NCBI GenBank assembly: GCA_041477005.1
Contig: JBGOUJ010000091.1
Location: forward strand, 1-17,316
Source: JBGOUJ01 sp041477005
Lineage (GTDB): Bacteria > Acidobacteriota > Terriglobia > Bryobacterales > JACQDG01
Reading direction: 5' to 3'
Length of the DNA stretch: 17,316 nt
Below, piece after piece: positions 6,390-13,520 of the stretch. The notes beneath the pieces were generated by a model. The model was given only the letters and a program-made list of their open reading frames with translations, did not search any database and was not told the DNA's origin. The first letter of the stretch is position 1, and the number at the start of each line of letters is the position of its first letter. A program made the position numbers and the translations under genes.

Positions 6390-7811
6390 ATGAGCACTGC
6401 ACGGAGTCCCAAGGAAGTGTTGGAGTTTGCCAAGGCGAGTGGAGCGCAAATGCTGGATATGCGCTTCAGCGATCTGCCCGGCCTCTGGCACCACGTCTCG
6501 TTCCCCATCGCACAGCTCTCCGAAAGCAGTTTCGAAGACGGCTTCGGCATCGACGGATCGAGCTTGCGCGGATGGGCGGCCATTCACGAAAGCGACATGC
6601 TGCTGGTCCCCGATCCTACGACCCGCCTGATGGATCCGTTCATGCAGATCCCGACGCTGGTCATGATCGGCGACGTGATCGACCCGATCACCAAGCAGCA
6701 CTATGAGCGCGACCCGCGCTGGATCGCCAAGAAGGCCGAAAACTATCTGAAGTACAGCGGCATCGGCGACACCGCCTACTTCGGGGCGGAAGCCGAGTTC
6801 TTCATCTTTGACAACATCCGCTTCGACCAGACGCAGAACAGCGGCTATTACTTCATCGACGCCGAAGAGGGGCGGTGGAACTCGGGCCGCGCCGAGAACA
6901 ACCTGGGCTACCGGCCCCGCTACAAGGAAGGTTACTTCCCGGTGCCGCCGACCGACCACTACCAGGATCTGCGCGCCGAGATGGTGCAGACCATGCTCAA
7001 GTGCGGCCTGGAAATCGAGTGCCACCACCACGAGGTGGCCACCGGCGGGCAGGCCGAGATCGACCAGCGGTTCGACTCGCTGGTGAAGTCGGCCGACAAC
7101 ATGTTGCTGTACAAGTACATCATCCGCAACGTGGCGGCGCAGCACGGCAAGACGGTCACCTTCATGCCCAAGCCGCTGTTCCAGGATAACGGCAGCGGTA
7201 TGCACACCCACCAGTCGATCTGGAAGGGCGGGGCGCCGCTGTTTGCCGGCGACCGCTATGCGGGCCTTTCCGACATGGCCCTGTGGTACATCGGCGGGCT
7301 GCTGAAGCACGCGCCGGCCATCGTGGCGCTCGCCGCGCCGACCACGAACAGCTTCAAACGCCTGGTGCCGGGCTTCGAGGCGCCGGTGAACCTGGCCTAC
7401 TCGCGGCGCAACCGCTCGGCCGCCTGCCGCATCCCGATGTACTCCGCCAGCCCCAAGGCCAAGCGCGTCGAGTTTCGGCCGCCCGATCCTGCCTGCAACC
7501 CGTACCTGGCCTTCGCCGCCATGCTGATGGCCGGCCTCGACGGCGTGCAGAACAAAATCGATCCGGGCGAGCCGCTCGACAAGGACATCTACGATCTCTC
7601 GCCCGAGGAGCTGCGCAGCGTCCCGTCGCTGCCGGCTTCGCTCGAGGAATCCCTCAAGGCGCTCGAAAACGACCACGCCTTCCTTACCAGGGGCGACGTG
7701 TTCACCGAAGAGATCATCGAGACCTGGATCGATTACAAGATGAAGAACGAGGTGGATGCGATCCGCCTGCGTCCGCACCCCTACGAATTTGCGATGTACT
7801 ACGACATTTAG
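6390..7811 (+). CDS. glnA: Glutamine synthetase, type I (adenylylation-regulated class)
   Basis: This 473-residue enzyme condenses glutamate and ammonia to glutamine with ATP and forms a cytoplasmic dodecamer. Family landmarks are in order: the beta-Grasp segment FGIDGSS (52-58), the metal/substrate region GAEAEFF (132-138), the ATP-binding signature KPLFQDNGSGMHTHQS (261-276), NRSAACRIP (341-349) and FRPPDPACNPYLAFAA (362-377). Tyr401 in IYDLSPEE corresponds to the adenylylated tyrosine (Y397 of E. coli), which places the enzyme in the GlnE-controlled GSI-beta class. This agrees with glnE being the next gene. ATG 6390 is chosen over GTG 6387 because the ribosome-binding site GGAGG (6381-6385) would be too close to the GTG. 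Confidence 0.97.
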   Translation: MSTARSPKEVLEFAKASGAQMLDMRFSDLPGLWHHVSFPIAQLSESSFEDGFGIDGSSLRGWAAIHESDMLLVPDPTTRLMDPFMQIPTLVMIGDVIDPITKQHYERDPRWIAKKAENYLKYSGIGDTAYFGAEAEFFIFDNIRFDQTQNSGYYFIDAEEGRWNSGRAENNLGYRPRYKEGYFPVPPTDHYQDLRAEMVQTMLKCGLEIECHHHEVATGGQAEIDQRFDSLVKSADNMLLYKYIIRNVAAQHGKTVTFMPKPLFQDNGSGMHTHQSIWKGGAPLFAGDRYAGLSDMALWYIGGLLKHAPAIVALAAPTTNSFKRLVPGFEAPVNLAYSRRNRSAACRIPMYSASPKAKRVEFRPPDPACNPYLAFAAMLMAGLDGVQNKIDPGEPLDKDIYDLSPEELRSVPSLPASLEESLKALENDHAFLTRGDVFTEEIIETWIDYKMKNEVDAIRLRPHPYEFAMYYDI

Positions 7812-7829
7812 GGGCTGAGAGCCGGGTCG

Positions 7830-7854
7830 GGGGCCGGGGATGACGCCCGGCCCC
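7830..7854 (+). promoter_or_regulatory. GC-rich hairpin between glnA and glnE
   Basis: GGGGCCGGG (7830-7838) is exactly complementary to CCCGGCCCC (7846-7854), with a 7-nt loop. It begins 18 bases after the glnA stop and has no U-tract. It probably lowers glnE expression relative to glnA or protects the glnA mRNA 3' end. This would fit the need for much more GS than modifying enzyme. An ATG in frame with glnE (7840) lies in the loop. Confidence 0.6.
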
Positions 7855-7869
7855 AGGTCCCGGATCCCT

Positions 7870-10773
7870 ATGTTTCGACGTCCGGAGCGGGCCCAGCGCA
7901 TTTTGGCGGGGCTCGAGCAGCAACTCAACGCGGCAACCCGATACATTCTGGACGCGCTTCTGGCGCAGTCGCCGGATCCGGATGCGGCGCTGCACTCTCT
8001 GGAGCGATACCTGTCGATCACCGGCGCGCCGCCGGGGGGCGTGCTCCGCGGCTCGCGCCTGAACGCCCTGGTAGCGGTCTTCGCCTACAGCCACTTCCTG
8101 TCTGAAACTCTGTTCCGTCACCCCGAGCTGCTCGACTGGGTGCTGGAGAGCGGCGAGCTCTACCGGGTGCTCCCGGCCGAGGAGCTGGGGACGCAGCTCG
8201 GCTCCCTGCGCCTCGGCGAGAAGGGCCGCGAGGCGGCCGCACTCGAGATGGCCCGCTTCAAGCGCCGCAACCTGCTGCGCATCATGCTGCGCGACGTTTT
8301 AGGGCTGGCCACGCTGGCCGAGGTCACGTTGGAGCTCTCGACGCTGGCCGACACGCTGATCGGGGCGGCCCTGGAGCGGGTGGAGGCCGAGCTGATCGAC
8401 CTGCACGGCCGTCCGGCGCTCGCCGGCCCAGGCGCCGCCGAGCCCTCGGAGTTCACCGTGCTGGCGCTCGGAAAGCTGGGCGGCCAGGAGCTGAACTACA
8501 GCTCAGACATCGACCTGATGTACCTGTTCAGCGGCGCCGGCGAGACCGCGGGACCGAAAAAAATCACCAACAAGGAATTCGCCATCAAGCTGGCCAACCA
8601 GCTCACCGATCTGCTCTCGTCGAACACCACGGAAGGCTCTTGCTACCGCGTGGATTTGCGGCTGCGGCCGGAAGGCAGGCTGGGCGAGGTGGCGCAGTCC
8701 TTGAACGGGCTGCGGGATTACTACGAGCACCGCGCCCGCGACTGGGAGCTGCAGATGCTGATTAAGGCCCGGGTGGCGGCGGGAAGCCGCGCGCTCGGCC
8801 AGAAGTTCCTGCAGTTTGTCGAGCCCCTGATCTACAAGACGACCACCGACTTCTCCGCCATCGAGAGCGTTTCGGAAACGCGTGAGCGGATCCACGAAAA
8901 GCTGCGTCACCGCGCGCCGCCGGAATTGAACGTGAAGCTGAGCCGCGGCGGCATCCGCGACATCGAGTTTCTGGCGCAATGCCTGCAGCGGCTCTACGGC
9001 GGCCGCGACCCCTGGGTAAGGCACGGCGGCACGCTCGTGGCGCTGCACCGCCTGCGGGACAAGGGTTACCTCTCCGCCCGCGACTATGCGCGGCTGAACC
9101 GCGCTTACCAGTTCCTGCGCGCGCTGGAGCACCGCCTGCAACTGGAGCACGACCGCCAGACCCACACCCTGCCCCAGGATCCCGACGCGCGCGAAACGCT
9201 GGCCCGCAAGGCCGGAGTCACCAACCTGATCGAGCAGACCGAGAGAAGGCTGCGCGAGGTGACCGGCATCTACGACCGCGTGATTCACGGGCACGGACCG
9301 GCGCTGCAGCAGACCGGAGAGCCGGTCCCTCTGTTTCAACTGGAGATGGAGAGCCCGGAGGAGGTTTCCGATCTGAGCATGCAGGCCCAGATCCGGTACC
9401 TCGAGATGCGGGCGCCGGAGATGGCGGCGCGCATCGCGGCAGCGCCGCTGGTGCGCGGTCGCCCGCTCTTCGAGCACTTCCTGGGAAAAATCGTCTCCAT
9501 GCCCGAGCTGCTGGCCGAGATGGACCAGCAGCCGGAGCTGGTAGAGCTGGCGGTCGACCTGTTCGAGCACAGCCCGTTTTTTGCGGAGCGGCTGATCCGC
9601 AACCCGGAAGAAATCCATGAGCTGGTGAGAGTGGCGGCCTTCGCGCCTTCCGATCAGCAGGCGACGCTGTTTCCCGTCGAGCCGGGGCGGGCGCCGGGAA
9701 CCGCGCCGCATCCCGAGCTGGAGCATCTGATCCGCGCGCAAGCCCCGGTGACCGACAAGTCGGCGTGGCTGCGCCGCTTCTATCGCCGGCAGATGCTGCG
9801 CATTCAGACCGAGAGCATCTGCCGGCGCAGCCCCATCTTCGGGACGCTCGAGCAAACCACGCAACTGGCGGACTGGGTCGTGCAGGCGGCCTATCAAATC
9901 GCGCTGGATGAAGTGATGCCGCGCGGGCCTTCCGGCCAGATGCACGTGGTGGCGCTGGGGCGGCTGGGGATGCGGGAATTCGATCTCGGCTCCGACGCCG
10001 ATCTGGTCTTCATCGTCCCGGACGCGGCCAAGCCGGAGCTGGCGCAGTGGACCCGCGTGGCGGAGCGGATGATCGAAGTGCTGACCAGTTATACCGGCGA
10101 AGGCGTGATCTTTTCGGTCGATACGCGGCTGCGCCCGCTCGGCCGGGAGGGCGAGCTGGTCCAGACCGAGTCGCACTACAGCAAATACTTCGCCGACCGG
10201 GCGCAGGCCTGGGAAGCGATCACCTACATGAAGTCGCGCTGCCTGGCCGGCGACACCGAGAAGGGCACGGCCTTCCTCCACGAATTACAAAACGTCGACT
10301 GGCGCCGCTACGGGCAGAGCGGCACGCTGGCGGGATTGCTCTCGGAGATGCGGCGGAAGCTGGAGAAGGAGCAGGCGCCGGAGCAGCCGTTGAAGGCTGG
10401 CCGCGGGGGCTACTACGACATCGACTTCGTGCTGATGTACCTGCGGCTGCGCGGCGCCGGCATTTTCTACGCCTCGCTCAACACGCCGGAGCGAATCGAT
10501 GTAATCGAGAGGATGGGTTGGCTGACCCGGGAGAACGCCGAGTTCCTGCACACGGCGGCGGTCTTCTATCGGGCGCTCGATCACGGGCTGCGCGTCTCGA
10601 CCGGGCGCTCGCTGGGGACGCTGCCCAAGGCCCGCTCGCAATATGAAATCCTGACCGAGCTGGTACACCGCTGGACGCCGGCTTCGCTGCACGCCCGGCC
10701 GCTCGACGAGCTGCTGGCCGAGATGCGCCGGAAGACCAGGGAAATGTTCAACCAGACATTCGAGGTGAGCTGA
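7870..10773 (+). CDS. glnE: Bifunctional glutamine synthetase adenylyltransferase/adenylyl-removing enzyme
   Basis: This 967-residue protein controls GS by attaching AMP to its regulatory tyrosine and by removing it through phosphorolysis. It carries two nucleotidyltransferase domains. The N-terminal (adenylyl-removing) domain has LGKLGGQELNYSSDIDL with the metal-binding pair D213/D215. The C-terminal (adenylylating) domain has LGRLGMREFDLGSDADL with D709/D711. Both pairs are intact, so both activities are expected. The length is close to E. coli GlnE (946). An in-frame ATG at 7840 lies in the loop of a stable hairpin and would add a low-complexity stretch, so ATG 7870 is preferred with moderate certainty. 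The regulator PII (glnB), which normally directs GlnE, is not in this window. The last 26 bases overlap the convergent gene that follows. Confidence 0.95.
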   Translation: MFRRPERAQRILAGLEQQLNAATRYILDALLAQSPDPDAALHSLERYLSITGAPPGGVLRGSRLNALVAVFAYSHFLSETLFRHPELLDWVLESGELYRVLPAEELGTQLGSLRLGEKGREAAALEMARFKRRNLLRIMLRDVLGLATLAEVTLELSTLADTLIGAALERVEAELIDLHGRPALAGPGAAEPSEFTVLALGKLGGQELNYSSDIDLMYLFSGAGETAGPKKITNKEFAIKLANQLTDLLSSNTTEGSCYRVDLRLRPEGRLGEVAQSLNGLRDYYEHRARDWELQMLIKARVAAGSRALGQKFLQFVEPLIYKTTTDFSAIESVSETRERIHEKLRHRAPPELNVKLSRGGIRDIEFLAQCLQRLYGGRDPWVRHGGTLVALHRLRDKGYLSARDYARLNRAYQFLRALEHRLQLEHDRQTHTLPQDPDARETLARKAGVTNLIEQTERRLREVTGIYDRVIHGHGPALQQTGEPVPLFQLEMESPEEVSDLSMQAQIRYLEMRAPEMAARIAAAPLVRGRPLFEHFLGKIVSMPELLAEMDQQPELVELAVDLFEHSPFFAERLIRNPEEIHELVRVAAFAPSDQQATLFPVEPGRAPGTAPHPELEHLIRAQAPVTDKSAWLRRFYRRQMLRIQTESICRRSPIFGTLEQTTQLADWVVQAAYQIALDEVMPRGPSGQMHVVALGRLGMREFDLGSDADLVFIVPDAAKPELAQWTRVAERMIEVLTSYTGEGVIFSVDTRLRPLGREGELVQTESHYSKYFADRAQAWEAITYMKSRCLAGDTEKGTAFLHELQNVDWRRYGQSGTLAGLLSEMRRKLEKEQAPEQPLKAGRGGYYDIDFVLMYLRLRGAGIFYASLNTPERIDVIERMGWLTRENAEFLHTAAVFYRALDHGLRVSTGRSLGTLPKARSQYEILTELVHRWTPASLHARPLDELLAEMRRKTREMFNQTFEVS

Positions 10774-11041
10774 GGATCAGCACTACCAGGTTCCAGGCTA
10801 TTAGCGCCGCGAAAAACAGGTTCACGCGGGCCAGCAGGCGCATCCGCGCCATTTTCACACAGTAGAACGCGAGTACGAAAGCCAGGACCTTGACCCCCAC
10901 CAGAGACGCTACCGGCGACGGACCTGCCCTCAGAACAAGGCGCACCAGGGGATTGGCTTCCTTGCATCCATTGGCCAGGAACGCAAGCGTGGTAAGAACA
11001 TCCAGGACTTGCAGGTAGGCGAACTGGAAAAGAAGGTTCAG
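10748..11041 (-). CDS. DUF5658-like small integral membrane protein with an apparent CTG start
   Basis: The 97-residue product has three hydrophobic segments (about 2-25, 43-63 and 70-91). It also has the pattern I associate with DUF5658: a first helix containing LQVLDVLTTLAFL, then a polar turn with NG and EANPLV, then two more helices. No ATG, GTG or TTG lies between the in-frame stop TAG (11062-11060) and the conserved first helix. The only start-like codon behind a good ribosome-binding site, GGGAGG (11057-11052), is CTG 11041, ten bases on. A GTG at 10945 would remove the first helix and the motif. The 3' end overlaps glnE by 26 bases in convergent orientation. The function is unknown. 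Confidence 0.6.
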   Translation of the reverse strand: MNLLFQFAYLQVLDVLTTLAFLANGCKEANPLVRLVLRAGPSPVASLVGVKVLAFVLAFYCVKMARMRLLARVNLFFAALIAWNLVVLILSSPRMSG

Positions 11042-11151
11042 GCGCGCTTTTCCTCCCAGCTAGCTTCCGCCAAAACCGGGTTTGCCGGCAATGGACCGGA
11101 GGTGCGGGTACGTCGCGGCCCAGAGGGAACGCGGAGTAATGGTACAGAATA

Positions 11152-11247
11152 GGGATCGGAGGGGGGGCTGGGGGGTCAGGGTCAGGGGCGCCCGCCCCGC
11201 GACTCTGCCCCCGGGCCTCGCCCCCTCGATCCCAGACCCCCGATCCC
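11152..11247. repeat. Non-coding G/C-skewed block with inverted arms
   Basis: A G-rich run (GGGATCGGAGGGGGGGC... from 11152) faces a C-rich run ending CCCCCGATCCC (11237-11247). GGGATCGG and CCGATCCC are exact complements, and the parts between can pair imperfectly into one large stem. The G-runs could also form a quadruplex. It resembles the G-rich spacer after glnA. With the DUF5658 gene and the tandem repeats, this fills 10774-11460; I see no other gene there. Confidence 0.45.
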
Positions 11248-11271
11248 GGCCCAGTCCTGCCGACGCCCGCC

Positions 11272-11408
11272 GAGACCGCGGTGGCCGGCCGAGACCTGCG
11301 GTGGCCGGCCGATGCCCGCGGTGGCTGGGCGAGACCTGTGGTGGCCGCCGAGACCCGCGGTGCTGGCCGAGACCTGTTGGTGGCCGCCGAGACCCGCGGT
11401 ACCTCGCC
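11272..11408 (+). repeat. Seven-copy 19-20-bp tandem repeat upstream of galE
   Basis: Seven degenerate units start at 11272, 11291, 11311, 11331, 11350, 11369 and 11389, with consensus GAGACCTGCGGTGGCCGGCC. Lengths alternate between 19 and 20 bases, so no reading frame survives across them and the array is not coding. It ends 52 bases before the galE start. Conserved internal palindromes (CCGCGG, GGCCGGCC) suggest local structure. Copy number may vary between strains. Confidence 0.85.
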
Positions 11409-11460
11409 GGGGGCTTCCTTCTCTCGGACCCGATTTTGCTACTCTGGGGAGCATGCGACG

Positions 11461-12462
11461 ATGGGAAGCCGCGTGACGGGCGAGGGGAGCGTCCTGGTAA
11501 CCGGCGGCGCCGGCTACATCGGCAGCGTAGCCGCGCAACGGCTGCTGGAGCGAGGCGAGCCGGTTGTCGTTCTGGATAACCTCTCGCGCGGGCATCGTGA
11601 CGCCGTACCGCAAGAAGCGCGCTTCATCGAAGGGGACGCTTCCGACCGCACCGTCATCCGCTCCCTGTTCCGCGAGCACCCGATCCGCGCGGTGATGCAT
11701 TTCGCGGCCTATGCCCTGGTCGCCGAATCGGTAGAGAAGCCCGAGATCTATTACCGCAACAACGTCATCGGCAGCCTGGTCCTCATCGAGGAAGCCTTCG
11801 CCGCCGGCGTGGAGCGCTTCATCCTCTCCTCAACCTGCTCCCTTTACGGCGACCGCAACCCGATGCCGCTGGTCGAGACCATGCCCACCGGCCCCCTCAA
11901 TCCTTACGGCGAGACCAAGCTCGTTATCGAGGGAGCGCTCGACTGGATGCATCGCTGCCACGGCTGGACCTATTTCGCGCTGCGTTATTTCAACGCCTGC
12001 GGCGCCACCGCCGAGCGCGGCGAGCGCCACGACCCGGAAACCCATTTGATCCCCCGCATCCTGATGGCCGCCGCCGGCGAGACCGACAGCGTGACCGTAA
12101 TGGGCGCCGACTACCCCACGCCCGACGGCACCTGTATCCGCGACTACATTCACGTCGAGGACCTGGCCGATGCCCACATTCGAGCGCTCGACGCGCCCGC
12201 GGCCGCGAGCGGCGCCTACAATGTGGCCACCGGCCGCGGCCACTCGGTCCGCGAGGTGATCGACGCGGCCCGGCGCATCACCGGCCGGCCGATCCGCGAA
12301 ACCATCGCCCCACGCCGTGCCGGCGACCCGCCGGAGCTGGTCGCCGACCCTTCCAAGGTCCGGAAGGCTCTCGGCTGGAGCGCCCGCCACAACCTCGACG
12401 CGGTGCTCGCGACCGCCTGGGCCTTCAAGCTCCGCCAGCCCGCGCCGGCCTCTCGGAAATGA
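11461..12462 (+). CDS. galE: UDP-glucose 4-epimerase (extended SDR)
   Basis: This 333-residue enzyme interconverts UDP-glucose and UDP-galactose using bound NAD. The Rossmann motif GGAGYIG is at 15-21, the catalytic Ser/Thr lies in ILSSTCSLYG (121-130), and the Tyr-Lys pair is in NPYGETK (Y149, K153). Downstream GalE-typical segments are ALRYFNACGA and the substrate-binding RDYIHVEDLADAH. Length and motif order are those of bacterial GalE. The frame is open further upstream through the tandem repeats. ATG 11461 is chosen because GGGGAG (11446-11451) precedes it by nine bases and homology begins just after it. It overlaps the methyltransferase gene by ATGA, and the cluster continues with a glycosyltransferase, so UDP-Gal for a surface glycan is a likely use. 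Confidence 0.94.
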   Translation: MGSRVTGEGSVLVTGGAGYIGSVAAQRLLERGEPVVVLDNLSRGHRDAVPQEARFIEGDASDRTVIRSLFREHPIRAVMHFAAYALVAESVEKPEIYYRNNVIGSLVLIEEAFAAGVERFILSSTCSLYGDRNPMPLVETMPTGPLNPYGETKLVIEGALDWMHRCHGWTYFALRYFNACGATAERGERHDPETHLIPRILMAAAGETDSVTVMGADYPTPDGTCIRDYIHVEDLADAHIRALDAPAAASGAYNVATGRGHSVREVIDAARRITGRPIRETIAPRRAGDPPELVADPSKVRKALGWSARHNLDAVLATAWAFKLRQPAPASRK

Positions 12463-13427
12463 CTTCCCCGCTCGACGGCCTCCCCTTCCGGCTCATCTGT
12501 CCGGCCTGCCGCTCTCCGCTCGACCCCGACGGCGACGGCCTCCAGTGCCCGCGTTGCGGCCGCCGCATTCCGCTCCGCAACGGCATCCCCGGCTTCTGCG
12601 AGGCGGATCCATTCTACGAGGAATACATAAGCCACCACGTCCCCTACCACCTGAGCCCGCGGGGGCCGAAAGGTGGAATCCTGCGCTGGCTGCCTTACTG
12701 GTCCTGGCGGGAGTGGCGCTTCTGGCGCCGCTACGTGCCGCGTGGAGGATGGCTGCTCGATCTGGGCTGCGCCCGCGGGCGCGAAATCTTCGTCGAGCGC
12801 GCGGAGGCCTGCATCGGCGTCGACACCGCCCTCACCGCTCTCGTCGACTGTTCCCAGCACTACCGGCTGGCCGTGCAGTCCGGTCTTTCTCCCATCCCTT
12901 TCGAGAGCGGCGCATTCGACACGGTGGTCACCTCCCACGTCATCGGCCACATCCCCCTGGCCGAGAAAGACGCGCTTTTCGCCGAGATCGCCCGCGTGCT
13001 CAAGCCCGGCGGCCGCTCCGTGAACGTGATAGAGACCGACAGCATCCATCCCCTGGTCCGCTTCGCCAAACAGCGGCCGGATCTGTACCAGCGGCACTTT
13101 ATCGATCCCGACGGCCACGTCGGCCTGGAGCTGGCCTCGGCTGTCATCGACCGTTTCTCCCGCCATGGCCTTCGCGCGATGGCTGTGTGGAAGATGGACG
13201 CCGGCCCGTTTCATCCCCGCATGTGGCTGAAGCACTTCGACAACGAGTACCGCGACCGGTCGCCCGAGCTGGCGGCGTCGGTCCGACGCAGCCGGGGCGT
13301 GATGAGCAATCCCGCCCTGCTTGCCGCCACGGAAGTCGGCCTGGGCGCTGTTCATTACACCCTCGGCCAGTGGCGCTACCCGCTCGACCACTCGCAATTC
13401 ATTGCCGGCGTCTTTGAGAAAGAATGA
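12459..13427 (+). CDS. SAM-dependent methyltransferase with N-terminal zinc ribbon
   Basis: This 322-residue protein begins with a Trm112-like zinc ribbon, with cysteines C14-x2-C17 and C30-x2-C33. A class I methyltransferase domain follows: motif I LLDLGCARG (99-107), an acidic residue ending strand 2 (GVD, D122), and the post-core segment ARVLKPGGRSVNVIE. The pattern is of the methyltransferase 11 (UbiE-like) group with unknown substrate. The 4-base overlap with galE (ATGA, 12459-12462) shows translational coupling, and a GT4 glycosyltransferase follows. Methylation of a sugar, lipid carrier or glycan intermediate is therefore a reasonable guess, not a demonstrated role. Several Trp/Arg-rich residues (80-95) just before motif I could form a membrane-associating helix. 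Confidence 0.87.
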   Translation: MTSPLDGLPFRLICPACRSPLDPDGDGLQCPRCGRRIPLRNGIPGFCEADPFYEEYISHHVPYHLSPRGPKGGILRWLPYWSWREWRFWRRYVPRGGWLLDLGCARGREIFVERAEACIGVDTALTALVDCSQHYRLAVQSGLSPIPFESGAFDTVVTSHVIGHIPLAEKDALFAEIARVLKPGGRSVNVIETDSIHPLVRFAKQRPDLYQRHFIDPDGHVGLELASAVIDRFSRHGLRAMAVWKMDAGPFHPRMWLKHFDNEYRDRSPELAASVRRSRGVMSNPALLAATEVGLGAVHYTLGQWRYPLDHSQFIAGVFEKE

Positions 13428-13456
13428 GCAGGATCTGCCAAAAACCACTCCCTGGC

Positions 13457-13494
13457 GCTCCCGGCTCCGTTCCGAGCCGCGACCGTAAGGGAGC
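13457..13494. repeat. REP-like dispersed repeat between methyltransferase and glycosyltransferase genes
   Basis: An outer stem GCTCCC (13457-13462)/GGGAGC (13489-13494) encloses an inner stem GGCTC (13463-13467)/GAGCC (13474-13478). The sequence CCGCGACCGTAAGGGAGCGG is one I recall as recurring in intergenic regions of Acidobacteria, Planctomycetes and Verrucomicrobia; its reverse strand translates to PYGRGSE in mis-called proteins. The recall is not backed by a search here. It ends 15 bases before the glycosyltransferase ribosome-binding site. Confidence 0.6.
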
Positions 13495-13520
13495 GGTTGG
13501 CCGGCTACGGAGGCTCTAGC

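Noticed and set aside
6078..8021. Upstream in-frame extension of the TetR gene to a product of over 850 residues
   Set aside because: The extension is antisense to glnA and the intergenic promoter region; the recognisable regulator begins at 6077.
10748..10945. A 65-residue protein starting at GTG 10945
   Set aside because: This start would drop the first transmembrane helix and the conserved NPL motif, which are in frame upstream behind a good ribosome-binding site.
11281..11460. N-terminal extension of GalE through the tandem repeats
   Set aside because: Repeat units of 19 and 20 bases break any conserved frame, and a good ribosome-binding site plus the family start support ATG 11461.
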